From NCBI GenBank assembly GCA_030619215.1, contig JAUXBV010000173.1:1-7087 (forward strand): 7,087 nucleotides of DNA. Reading direction: 5' to 3'. Origin of the DNA: Fibrobacterota bacterium. Lineage in GTDB: Bacteria; Fibrobacterota; Chitinivibrionia; Chitinivibrionales; JANQEN01. A program made the translations under genes and the position numbers. This document shows positions 1 to 6,524 of this stretch, in pieces; position 1 is the first letter of the stretch, and the number at the start of each line of letters is the position of its first letter. Below the pieces are notes generated by a model, which saw only the letters and a list, made by a program, of their open reading frames with translations, made no database searches and was not told the origin of the DNA.

Positions 1-300
1 CATAATAATTTAAAATAAAATAATGAATAAAAATATTATAGTATTCTCAAAAACATATAATTCTTTCGCAAATAGTATTTTAGGAAAAAAATTATTACAG
101 GTATTAAGATAAATATCTATATAGGAATTTATACACTAATTATTAACAGACCTATATATGAAGGCTCGGTATGGTTATTAAGATTAATTTGATCTTTTTT
201 CATTTTTTATTTTCTTAACCAATAATTATTTATTTATATTGTAATATCTATAAATCTGTATTTGCTCTGTGGCAACTATAGTTGTGGGGGAAGACCGGTG
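1..300. other. AT-rich intergenic region without a gene
   Basis: This stretch is strongly AT-rich and I see no convincing reading frame on either strand, no tRNA and no riboswitch core. A short, weak hairpin followed by a T run (arms 180-184 and 192-196, T run to 200) is too AT-rich to call a terminator. The last 40 bases hold a 12-bp palindrome and the ribosome binding site of the next gene. No -35/-10 pair stands out from the AT-rich background. Confidence 0.6.
273..284. repeat. 12-bp perfect palindrome upstream of the small hypothetical gene
   Basis: CAACTATAGTTG is a perfect inverted repeat with no spacer. It ends two bases before the G-rich ribosome binding site (about 286-293) of the gene starting at 301. 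Its position would suit an operator or a small mRNA element. A 12-bp palindrome can also arise by chance, and I know no regulator with this exact site. Confidence 0.35.
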
Positions 301-561
301 ATGAATAACCGTATACTTGAGCAGCAGAAAAAGCAGCTCATTAAAAAAGCTGAAAAGCTCTTTGGTAGAATTTACCCCTGCCTGAACAAGCCGAGCTTTA
401 ATGAGTGTTTTACTTTAACAAAAGATAACGGCCTTATTTTCTGGTTTAACACCGAAGATAACAGTACGCACATGGTTTCATCCGGTGAGGTTGCTGTTTA
501 TGACGTGGTTACGCTGGAAAAACTTCAAAAGAACCTGAAAAGCCTTTCCGACGAAGAGTAA
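301..561 (+). CDS. Small hypothetical protein, 86 residues
   Basis: I do not recognise this protein. From the ATG at 301 it encodes 86 residues: a Lys-rich, probably helical N-terminus (QQKKQLIKKAEKLFG), a middle section with two cysteines (CLNKPSFNEC), then a stretch rich in Phe, Trp and Tyr that looks like beta strands, and an acidic C-terminus. No signal peptide or membrane segment is visible, so it is probably a soluble cytoplasmic protein. The start at 301 is chosen because GGGGGAAG (286-293) sits seven bases upstream. An in-frame TTG at 262 would add 13 residues but would span the palindrome and has no ribosome binding site. GTG at 298 is also possible. Codon choice looks like that of the nqr genes. 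An intrinsic terminator follows, so it appears to be a separate transcription unit and has no evident functional tie to the Nqr operon. Confidence 0.7.
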   Translation: MNNRILEQQKKQLIKKAEKLFGRIYPCLNKPSFNECFTLTKDNGLIFWFNTEDNSTHMVSSGEVAVYDVVTLEKLQKNLKSLSDEE

Positions 562-609
562 CTTCCTGACATAGAACAGATACGCCGGGACAATGCGTAA
601 CATTTTTAG

Positions 610-639
610 GCCACCCAGAATTCGGGTGGCATTTTTTTG
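610..639 (+). terminator. Rho-independent terminator after the small hypothetical gene
   Basis: GCCACCC (610-616) pairs perfectly with GGGTGGC (624-630) around a 7-base loop, followed by seven T residues (632-638). This is a classical intrinsic terminator reading rightward, 48 bases after the stop of the small gene. The opposite side has no matching A run, so it should act on the plus strand only. It isolates the nqr operon from upstream transcription. Confidence 0.9.
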
Positions 640-860
640 TAATAAGTCAAGTATAAATTATTTACTAATTAAGAGAGAAAAATCTATCTGACTAAGACAA
701 CTGTTTCTACTTTTATATATAAAATGATACGCCACAGGCTGGGAATAAAAAACGATTTATTTCTTGGTGGGTAAGCGAAATAATAACTATTTTGTATCTT
801 CTTCTTTCGATTATTTGTTAAAAATTAAACAATTTTTGTCACTTGATATAGGCAGTGTCT
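640..860 (+). promoter_or_regulatory. AT-rich leader of the nqr operon, presumed promoter region
   Basis: After the terminator at 610-639 the next gene starts at 861, so the operon promoter should lie here. The best sigma70-like pair I can see is AAGACA (694-699) and TATAAA (718-723) with an 18-base spacer. It matches consensus at 9 of 12 positions, which is weak support in DNA this AT-rich. A Rex-like operator lies at 815-832. No open reading frame or RNA element is recognisable. The ribosome binding site for nqrA is poor (AGG at 850-852). Confidence 0.4.
815..832. promoter_or_regulatory. Rex-type operator candidate upstream of nqrA
   Basis: The 18 bases TTGTTAAAAATTAAACAA match the clostridial/Thermotoga-type Rex consensus TTGTTAA-N4-TTAACAA at 13 of the 14 fixed positions; the single mismatch is at 827. 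Rex is a repressor that leaves DNA when NADH/NAD+ rises, and it commonly controls NADH-oxidising and fermentative genes. The site ends 28 bases before the nqrA start codon, a sensible place for repression. The match is visible in the sequence. That Rex actually binds here is inference, and the AT-rich background raises the chance of a fortuitous match. Confidence 0.5.
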
Positions 861-2213
861 ATGAAATTCAAAGGTGGATATAACGTCCAAATAAAGGGAA
901 AACCCTCAAATAAAACAACCAGGCTTCCGGACCCAGACCTTCTGTACCTTCCTCTCTTTTCCAAACGTTTCACCTTCTCAGCCTTTTGTATACATGATGG
1001 AGACAAGGTAGTGCAGGGTCAGATTCTTGCGGAAGATCCCGACAACCATTCGGTTCCTTTGCTTGCACCACGAGCCGGTACTGCAAAAATCGATCCCGAA
1101 ACCAACCATATCGTACTGGAGAATATTCAGGCATCCCAGGAAGCGCCAAAGGTGGAATTTGAGCTTCCGGATGCTGCCAAAGGTATGGGAGAAACCGGAG
1201 AAAAGCGTTGCAGGCTGCTCAAGCTCGGTGTCTGGCAGTTCTTTTCCGACGCATTTTCAGGAGATCTGCCCGATCCCTTCGGCTCACCACAGGCTGTAAT
1301 TGTTTCAGCAGCTCATCTGGAACCGTTTTTAACAAGCTTTGAAGCATTATTGAGCGAGGGCACGGCAGGGTTTGAAAAAGGTTTGGAACAACTTCATTCT
1401 CTCTCTCAAGCTCAGAAATTCTATGTAATTCTTCCGAAAATAAAATCAAACATCACAAATAAGGTGCGGGATAGTGCTAAGAAAATATCCGGGATAACGC
1501 TTATCGAAGTACCGAACAAATACCCCTTTGATAATGCAAAACTGCTTGCTCGGTTACTTCAGCTCAATCCGGATAAGGGAAGCGTGTGGACCACCACTAC
1601 TGAAGGTGTCCTGGCCGTTGAGTCGGCATTGACCTCTTCAAAACCTGCAATCTCGCGAGTTATATCAATTGCAGGCCCTGCAGTAAAATCGCCGGAACAT
1701 ATTGAATGCATTATTGGCTATCCCATAGACAAAATTGTAGAACCCTACCTCGAAACGCCATTGGCCAGGATAATAAATGGTGGCGTTTTAACCGGAGACA
1801 CAGTTTCAGGAGATCAGAAAGGGCTCGATATAGAATGCGCCGGGCTAACTTTGGTTCCTGAACAGGCTAAACGGGAGATACTTGCATTTGCCCATCTCGG
1901 CTTTACAAAACACGCTTACAGCAATACTTTTTTAAGTTTACTGCGGCCACCTTTTAAGGAACGGTACACTACTGGTGTCCGCGGTGAACATCGTCCGTGC
2001 ATTTGCTGTACTTTTTGTGAAGAGGTCTGCCCCTCCTCACTGATGCCGCACCTGCTGCATAAATATACCGAAAAAAACCGCCTTGCTGAAGCGGAACGAT
2101 TTGGATTGAACCTGTGTGTACAATGCGGGCTCTGCTCCACTGTATGCACCTCAAAAATTGAAATCAAACAAATCCTCCTCGAAGGACAGGAAAAACTTCT
2201 GCAGGAGATTTAA
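861..2213 (+). CDS. nqrA: Na+-translocating NADH:quinone oxidoreductase subunit A, with two [4Fe-4S] motifs
   Basis: NqrA is the peripheral cytoplasmic subunit of the Nqr complex, homologous to RnfC and distantly to NuoF. The 450-residue product is close to the usual length (about 447). It opens with a typical NqrA N-terminus (KGGYNVQIKGKPS) and a lipoyl-like segment with DGDKVVQGQ and the family-typical LLAPRAGT (near residues 69-76). The glycine-rich FMN/NADH loop of NuoF and RnfC is absent, as expected for NqrA. Unusually, the C-terminus has two complete [4Fe-4S] motifs: C380-C383-C386-C390-P and C419-C422-C425-C429. The well-studied Vibrio NqrA lacks these and has no cofactor, whereas RnfC has them. 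ATG at 861 is preferred to GTG at 855 because the only purine patch (AGG, 850-852) is eight bases before it; GTG would add two residues. It is the first gene of the operon, with a 17-base gap to nqrB. Confidence 0.93.
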   Translation: MKFKGGYNVQIKGKPSNKTTRLPDPDLLYLPLFSKRFTFSAFCIHDGDKVVQGQILAEDPDNHSVPLLAPRAGTAKIDPETNHIVLENIQASQEAPKVEFELPDAAKGMGETGEKRCRLLKLGVWQFFSDAFSGDLPDPFGSPQAVIVSAAHLEPFLTSFEALLSEGTAGFEKGLEQLHSLSQAQKFYVILPKIKSNITNKVRDSAKKISGITLIEVPNKYPFDNAKLLARLLQLNPDKGSVWTTTTEGVLAVESALTSSKPAISRVISIAGPAVKSPEHIECIIGYPIDKIVEPYLETPLARIINGGVLTGDTVSGDQKGLDIECAGLTLVPEQAKREILAFAHLGFTKHAYSNTFLSLLRPPFKERYTTGVRGEHRPCICCTFCEEVCPSSLMPHLLHKYTEKNRLAEAERFGLNLCVQCGLCSTVCTSKIEIKQILLEGQEKLLQEI

Positions 2214-2230
2214 TCTAAGTAGGAGCGTTC

Positions 2231-3280
2231 ATGAAATTTTTACTTGATCTTTTTGATAAGTTCCGTCCGGAATTCGAAGGTAAGAAGGGAAGGCTTAAAA
2301 CTTTTAAACCTCTTTTCGAGGTTATTGAATTTGCTATCTTTTACCCTTCAGACCAGGTAAAACACTCGCCCCATGTCCGCGATCCCCTTGACCTTAAAAG
2401 ATACATGGGTGTGGTTCTTCTTGCCATGGCTCCCTGCATTATCTCATCCGTTATCTTTTTCGGCCCTTATGTATTGGCAATGATTCTTGTCTCATATGCG
2501 GTGGGTGGCATTGCAGAGGTGGCTTTTGCGATAATCCGCAAGGGTGAGGTTCACGAAGGCTTTTTTGTAACGGGAATGATATTTCCGCTTATTCTTCCAC
2601 CGACAACACCTCTCTGGATGGTGGGAGTGGGAATTCTTTTCGGCGTTGTATTTGGAAAAGAAATTTTCGGCGGCACCGGAAGAAATCCGTTTAATCCTGC
2701 GCTGGTCGCAAGAATCTTTGTTACCGTAGCATTCCCTGCAGCCATGACAACACAACTAAAAGTTCCCTTTTCAGATGCAATCACATCGGCAAGTCCCATG
2801 GCTTTGTTTAAAACACAGGGTGTTATGACCGGATACCAGGAACTGTTAATGGGACAGACAGCAGGAAGTATGGGAGAGATTTTTCATCTTGGAATAATTC
2901 TCGGCGGCATATTCTTAATGATTACAAAGGTAAGCAACTGGAGAATACCGGTTTCCTATCTTGGATCAGTGCTATTATTGTCCTGGATAGGGCATAATGT
3001 TTTCCTGGATGCCGTTGCGCCGCCGCTGTTTCAACTGCTTGCCGGCGGGCTCCTTTTCGGTGCAATGTTCATGGCTACTGACCCGGTCACATGCCCCTAT
3101 ACGCGAATCGGTAAATATATCTTCGGAATCCTGTGCGGATTTCTAACGGTTTTAATCAGGGGGTTTTCAGGATATGTTGAAGGTGTAATGTTCAGCATTG
3201 TTATAATGAACGCATTTACACCGCTTCTTGATCATATTATACTCATGGTAAAATATAAACAGGTACAGGTGAAAGCATGA
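2231..3280 (+). CDS. nqrB: Na+-translocating NADH:quinone oxidoreductase subunit B
   Basis: NqrB is the large integral membrane subunit that carries a covalent FMN and riboflavin and forms part of the Na+ path. The product has 349 residues, shorter than Vibrio NqrB (about 415) and nearer RnfD. The N-terminus is NqrB-like: a cytoplasmic segment with SPHVRDPLDLKRYM (about 46-59), then many hydrophobic helices. GGTGRNPFNPALVAR (about 147-161) and MATDPVTCPYT (about 281-291) are strong family signatures. The flavinylation site reads D182-A-I-T-S-A-S188, so the acceptor is Ser rather than the usual Thr, and the preceding Gly is Ser186. The ApbE target pattern is known to tolerate Ser at the acceptor, so FMN may still be attached. 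AGGAG (2221-2225) lies five bases before the ATG. The stop overlaps the start of nqrC by four bases, indicating translational coupling. Confidence 0.95.
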   Translation: MKFLLDLFDKFRPEFEGKKGRLKTFKPLFEVIEFAIFYPSDQVKHSPHVRDPLDLKRYMGVVLLAMAPCIISSVIFFGPYVLAMILVSYAVGGIAEVAFAIIRKGEVHEGFFVTGMIFPLILPPTTPLWMVGVGILFGVVFGKEIFGGTGRNPFNPALVARIFVTVAFPAAMTTQLKVPFSDAITSASPMALFKTQGVMTGYQELLMGQTAGSMGEIFHLGIILGGIFLMITKVSNWRIPVSYLGSVLLLSWIGHNVFLDAVAPPLFQLLAGGLLFGAMFMATDPVTCPYTRIGKYIFGILCGFLTVLIRGFSGYVEGVMFSIVIMNAFTPLLDHIILMVKYKQVQVKA

Positions 3281-3864
3281 AAGAAAGAATCATAATGGTC
3301 GTTTTCATCCTGATTTTAGGGTCTGTTTTAACAACAGCTCTTGTGGTGGTAGACAATTTCACCGCTCCTAAAATTAAGGCAAATGAGGAAAAAAAGCTAC
3401 AGGTAAATCTCATGAAAATTTTTGACATTCCTTTTGACGAAAAGGATGAAAACAGTATTAAAAAGGCATTTACAGAAAATGTTAAAACTATTACAAAAGG
3501 TGATTTGACGTATTATAAATCAAATGACAATGATATTGCATTTAAAATTGCAGGGCCCGGGGCTTTTGGCCCGCTCACCGGTGCAATGGCTGTTACCTCC
3601 GATTTAGAAAGATTAAAAGGCGTTACGATTCTTTCGAACAGTGAAACCCCCGGTCTTGGGACAAGAGTTTTTGAAGAAGAGTACCTGAAAAACTACATAG
3701 GCAAAAAAATTGTACCTGAGATCAAAGTTCTGGCCGGCGGCGGCGCAAGCAATGAAAATGAAGTTGACGGAATTACCGGTGCTACCCTGACATGTGTGGC
3801 ATTTCAAAATTTAATAAACAGCGAATTTCAAAGAGTTAAACCTATAATCTCTGAGAGTGAATAA
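3277..3864 (+). CDS. nqrC: Na+-translocating NADH:quinone oxidoreductase subunit C (covalent FMN)
   Basis: NqrC is a membrane-anchored flavoprotein with its FMN-binding domain on the outer face. It passes electrons toward NqrB. The 195-residue product has one N-terminal membrane helix (about 5-26) and then the FMN-binding domain. ETPGLG (123-128) is a typical family motif. The flavinylation site D164-G-I-T-G-A-T170 fits the ApbE pattern exactly, so Thr170 should carry the FMN. At 195 residues it is shorter than Vibrio NqrC (about 257) and similar to RnfG. Its start overlaps the nqrB stop (ATGA) and its stop shares one base with the nqrD start. The transferase ApbE must be encoded elsewhere. 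Confidence 0.94.
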   Translation: MKERIIMVVFILILGSVLTTALVVVDNFTAPKIKANEEKKLQVNLMKIFDIPFDEKDENSIKKAFTENVKTITKGDLTYYKSNDNDIAFKIAGPGAFGPLTGAMAVTSDLERLKGVTILSNSETPGLGTRVFEEEYLKNYIGKKIVPEIKVLAGGGASNENEVDGITGATLTCVAFQNLINSEFQRVKPIISESE

Positions 3865-4496
3865 TGTCCCTAAAAAATATTTTTGGAGCTAAAGGCTATA
3901 AAGTACTTAAAAACGGAATATGGTCTGACCATCCGGTCTGCTCTACGACACTGGGAATCTGCTCGGCTCTTGCCATAACAAACAAAATTGAAAACGCGAT
4001 TGCCATGAGCGCCGGTGTAATATTTGTCTTAATACTGACATCCTTATTAATTTCAACACTAAGGAAGCTGATTCCTTCGCGGGTAAGAATAATTACATAT
4101 ATGATAATTATTGCTACCTGTGTTACTATTGTTGACAGGTTTTTAAAAGCATATTTTGCGCCTCTGAGCGCGGCAATGGGGCCCTATATTCCGCTTATTA
4201 TTACTAACTGTATTATTATGGGAAGAGCGGAGGCCTTTTTTGTTCAAAACAATACCTACCATTCAATACTGGATGCTATCGCTAACGGCCTGGCCTATTC
4301 ATATAGCCTTTTAGCTGTAGCTGTGGTACGTGAATTTCTCGGATTCGGCACTGTCCTGGGTATTACAGTCACCCCGGCAGGATGGGAAAACTGGGTATTG
4401 ATGGCACTGCCCTGTGGCGCCTTCTTTGTCCTCGGCATAGTGTTATGGGTAATAAGAACCCTTGCAAATATTGAGCTTCCCGGAGCGAAAGGATAA
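3864..4496 (+). CDS. nqrD: Na+-translocating NADH:quinone oxidoreductase subunit D
   Basis: NqrD is an integral membrane subunit of six helices that pairs with NqrE as an inverted-topology partner. In Vibrio the two share an intramembrane iron centre, now seen as a [2Fe-2S] cluster, bound by two Cys from each. Here both are present: C33 in LGICSALA and C116 in IITNCIIMGRAEAF. Both motifs match the family closely, and the 210-residue length is standard. The start codon overlaps the nqrC stop by one base, so translation is probably coupled; GAGAG-like purines lie at the end of nqrC. A six-base gap leads to nqrE. Confidence 0.95.
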   Translation: MSLKNIFGAKGYKVLKNGIWSDHPVCSTTLGICSALAITNKIENAIAMSAGVIFVLILTSLLISTLRKLIPSRVRIITYMIIIATCVTIVDRFLKAYFAPLSAAMGPYIPLIITNCIIMGRAEAFFVQNNTYHSILDAIANGLAYSYSLLAVAVVREFLGFGTVLGITVTPAGWENWVLMALPCGAFFVLGIVLWVIRTLANIELPGAKG

Positions 4497-4502
4497 TTAT
4501 AC

Positions 4503-5087
4503 ATGGCAAATTTAATTCCTATTTTCATAGCTTCCATCCTGATACATAATGTTGCTCTCTATTATTTATTGGGAATGTGTCCCTTTGTATCTCTGGCCCG
4601 CAGCCTGAAGACCTCCTTTGGAATGGGAGTTGCCGTAGTCTTTGTTGTTATCTTAACGGCTGCGATAAACTGGCCTATTTATTACCTGATTCTCGTTCCA
4701 TTCAAATGTGAGTTTCTATCATTTATCGTGTTCATCGTTGTTATTGCGTCCTCGGTGCAACTGGTAGAAATGATCATGGAAAAGTTCTTTCCGGCACTGC
4801 AGGCGGCATTCGGCATATTTCTGCCGTTGATTACGGTAAACTGTACCGTTTTAGGCGTATCGCTCTTTATGCAGTCAAGAGCATATAATTACATTACGAC
4901 AATAGTATTTGCGGCCGGCAGCGCAATTGGCTTCTGGCTTGCAATTGTTTTAGTTGCTGCTATATATGAAAAGCTTGAAATTGTAGGAGATGTTCCAAAA
5001 GGACTGAAAGGGCCGGGTATTATTATGCTCATCACCGGCATAATCGCCATGGCATTTTTGGGTTTCAGCGGAATAGCTTCCGTATAA
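4503..5087 (+). CDS. nqrE: Na+-translocating NADH:quinone oxidoreductase subunit E
   Basis: NqrE is the six-helix membrane partner of NqrD. The 194-residue product has the family signatures LLGMCPF with C26 and FLPLITVNCTVLG with C114. These are the expected two ligands of the membrane [2Fe-2S] centre shared with NqrD. KTSFGMG (about 36-42) is also typical. Length is close to the usual 198. AAAGGA (4488-4493) lies nine bases upstream of the ATG. The following gap of 24 bases holds a strong ribosome binding site for the next gene. Nothing in the protein suggests departure from standard Nqr, so the membrane core of the complex appears intact. Confidence 0.95.
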   Translation: MANLIPIFIASILIHNVALYYLLGMCPFVSLARSLKTSFGMGVAVVFVVILTAAINWPIYYLILVPFKCEFLSFIVFIVVIASSVQLVEMIMEKFFPALQAAFGIFLPLITVNCTVLGVSLFMQSRAYNYITTIVFAAGSAIGFWLAIVLVAAIYEKLEIVGDVPKGLKGPGIIMLITGIIAMAFLGFSGIASV

Positions 5088-5111
5088 ACCGATACTTATT
5101 GGAGGAAACGA

Positions 5112-6068
5112 ATGAGTTTTGCACCTGTTGTTATTATGGTTTGCATTCTGTGTACAATAACAATACTCCTTGCTATTGCAGACAAGCTTCTTGTATCATA
5201 CGGTGAGTGTAAAGTATCCATCAAGGAAGAGGATTCAACCAAAGAGTTTGTGGTACAGGGGGGAGGAACCCTTCTTTCAGCGCTCATTACAAACGGAGTA
5301 ACAATTTCAGCCCCGTGCGGCGGACGGGGAAGCTGCGGTTACTGTAAAGTGGCGCTGTCAAAAGGCGGCGGGGAGATGCTGCCCACCGAAGAGCTCTTTA
5401 TCAGCAAAAAGGAGGCAAAAGTCGGTACACGCCTGGCCTGCCAGGTGAAAGTAAAAGAAGATATTGACCTTTTCATACCCGACCTTATCACCTCCGTTAA
5501 AACCATGATCGAAAACGGCACCTTTGATACCAAGCTCAAATGGAAATTCCTGCGGACAGACAAGCCTGAAATGGCTCCGATAATGAAAAAGTTCAAAAAG
5601 CTTGATAAAAAAGACAGAATGGTGGTGGAAGATATTGTTGAAAGGTATGAGGAGATAGAAGGTGCAATAATGCCTGTTTTGCTGGCGGTTAACCAGAAAT
5701 ATAAATACCTGCCGGAGCCGATGTTACGAACCATATCAAAGGATATGGACATACCCATGAGTGTGATATTTCGGATTGCAACATTCTACAACACATTCAG
5801 CTTAACACCGAGAGGAAAATACGTAATCTCAATCTGCCTGGGAACTGCCTGCCATGTTAAGGGTGCCGCCAACATTCTTGAATCTTTTGAAGACCATCTT
5901 GGATTAAAAACCGGAGAGTCCACCGAAGATATGCATTTTACCCTTGAAGCGGTCAGATGTATCGGCTGCTGCGGGCTCGCTCCTGTTTTAACCGTCAATG
6001 AAGATGTACACGGTTTATTAACTAAAAAGAAAGTCCCTGAAATAATTGAAATGTATAAAGGATCCTGA
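5112..6068 (+). CDS. NqrF N-terminal [2Fe-2S] domain fused to a NuoE/HndA-type [2Fe-2S] domain
   Basis: This gene sits where nqrF belongs but encodes a 318-residue fusion instead of the usual ~408-residue NqrF. Residues 2-27 form the membrane anchor. Residues about 30-125 are the plant-type ferredoxin domain of NqrF with ligands C69, C75, C78 and C110 (CGGRGSCGYC, then RLAC). The ferredoxin-reductase domain that binds FAD and NADH is missing; neither its RxYS-type flavin motif nor its C-terminal nucleotide-binding motif is found. After a charged linker (about 126-165), residues about 166-318 are a full NuoE/HndA-type thioredoxin-like domain: the ATFYNTF motif (224-230), C242-LGTA-C247 and C283-IGC-C287, the normal four ligands. 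The frame is unbroken and GGAGG (5101-5105) sits six bases before the ATG. The likely role is to relay electrons from a NuoF-like partner, encoded two genes downstream, into the NqrD/E membrane centre. The domain calls are secure; the electron route is inference. Confidence 0.9.
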   Translation: MSFAPVVIMVCILCTITILLAIADKLLVSYGECKVSIKEEDSTKEFVVQGGGTLLSALITNGVTISAPCGGRGSCGYCKVALSKGGGEMLPTEELFISKKEAKVGTRLACQVKVKEDIDLFIPDLITSVKTMIENGTFDTKLKWKFLRTDKPEMAPIMKKFKKLDKKDRMVVEDIVERYEEIEGAIMPVLLAVNQKYKYLPEPMLRTISKDMDIPMSVIFRIATFYNTFSLTPRGKYVISICLGTACHVKGAANILESFEDHLGLKTGESTEDMHFTLEAVRCIGCCGLAPVLTVNEDVHGLLTKKKVPEIIEMYKGS

Positions 6069-6072
6069 AATT

Positions 6073-6456
6073 ATGGGTAAATTAAGTATTGACGATTTGG
6101 ATAAGATCAGCCAGAGGGTTAAAAAAACGACCCTTTTACGTGAAGGCGCAGGAAAAGCAAAGATTACAGTCCACATGGGAACCTGCGGTATTGCAGCCGG
6201 AGCCAGGAAGATAATGAGCACCCTGCTGGACGAATTTCAAAAGAGAAATATTGAGGACATTATCCTGACAAACTCCGGTTGTGCGGGATTATGCAGCAGA
6301 GAGCCTATGGCTACGGTGGAGCGTGAAGGGGAAACGCCGGTTAAATACGTTGATTTAACCCCGGAAAAGATTATTAAAATATTGGATGAGCACATACTCG
6401 GTGGCAAGATCGTTGAAGAGTATGCTTTGGCAATAGGCAGTGAAAGGATGTCTTAA
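6073..6456 (+). CDS. Small thioredoxin-like [2Fe-2S] ferredoxin, HndB type
   Basis: The 127-residue product resembles HndB, the small subunit of NADP-reducing/bifurcating HndABCD hydrogenases, and the ferredoxin domains fused to NuoF-like proteins. A short helical N-terminus with DDLDKI precedes a thioredoxin-like fold with HMGTCGIAAGARK (C38) and SGCAGLCSREP (C70, C74). The position of the first canonical ligand, five residues before C38, is Val33, so only three of the usual four Cys are present. I believe this GTCGIAAGA form is common in HndB proteins, but I cannot confirm it here. ATG at 6073 is chosen because AAAGGA (6057-6062) lies ten bases upstream. An in-frame ATG at 6046 would overlap the previous gene and has no ribosome binding site. 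It begins four bases after the fusion gene, preserving the order hndA-hndB-hndC. Probably a cytoplasmic electron-transfer or assembly subunit of the NADH module. Confidence 0.85.
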   Translation: MGKLSIDDLDKISQRVKKTTLLREGAGKAKITVHMGTCGIAAGARKIMSTLLDEFQKRNIEDIILTNSGCAGLCSREPMATVEREGETPVKYVDLTPEKIIKILDEHILGGKIVEEYALAIGSERMS

Positions 6457-6524
6457 TCCTTTGTGAATCTCACTTTCTCTGAAGAATATATCCTGATAGA
6501 TTAGTAGAAAGAGGCAATCAAGTT

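Noticed and set aside
180..200. Short hairpin followed by a T run, possible terminator of an upstream gene
   Set aside because: The stem is only five pairs with one G-C pair in very AT-rich DNA, and no gene is visible before it.
262..300. N-terminal extension of the small hypothetical protein from TTG at 262
   Set aside because: There is no ribosome binding site before 262, and the extension would translate the palindrome and the good ribosome binding site of the ATG at 301.
694..723. AAGACA-18-TATAAA as the nqr promoter
   Set aside because: Nine of twelve consensus matches are unsurprising in such AT-rich sequence, and it lies about 90 bases from the Rex-like site. Mentioned in the leader entry but not called as a separate promoter.
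861..5087. Operon being Rnf rather than Nqr because of the Fe-S motifs in the first gene
   Set aside because: Gene order A-B-C-D-E, the NqrA-type N-terminus without the RnfC flavin loop, the NqrB N-terminus and the plant-type ferredoxin of NqrF all mark Nqr; no RnfB-like gene is present.
5560..5600. EMAPIM in the linker of the fusion protein as a remnant of the NqrF reductase motif GAGMAPM
   Set aside because: No flanking glycine-rich context or other reductase motif is present, and the segment runs straight into the NuoE-type N-terminal helices, so the similarity is probably chance.
5339..5758. Minus-strand open frame of 139 codons inside the fusion gene
   Set aside because: It lies wholly within a gene with clear domain motifs on the plus strand, shows no recognisable motif, and is best explained as a shadow of the coding strand.
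6046..6072. Earlier ATG start for the HndB-like gene, overlapping the fusion gene
   Set aside because: No ribosome binding site precedes it, and the added residues are just the shifted-frame tail of the previous gene. ATG at 6073 has AAAGGA upstream.
6473..6511. CTTTCT (6473-6478) pairing with AGAAAG (6506-6511) to hide the ribosome binding site of the NuoF-like gene
   Set aside because: Only six pairs across a 27-base loop, with no covariation evidence available.
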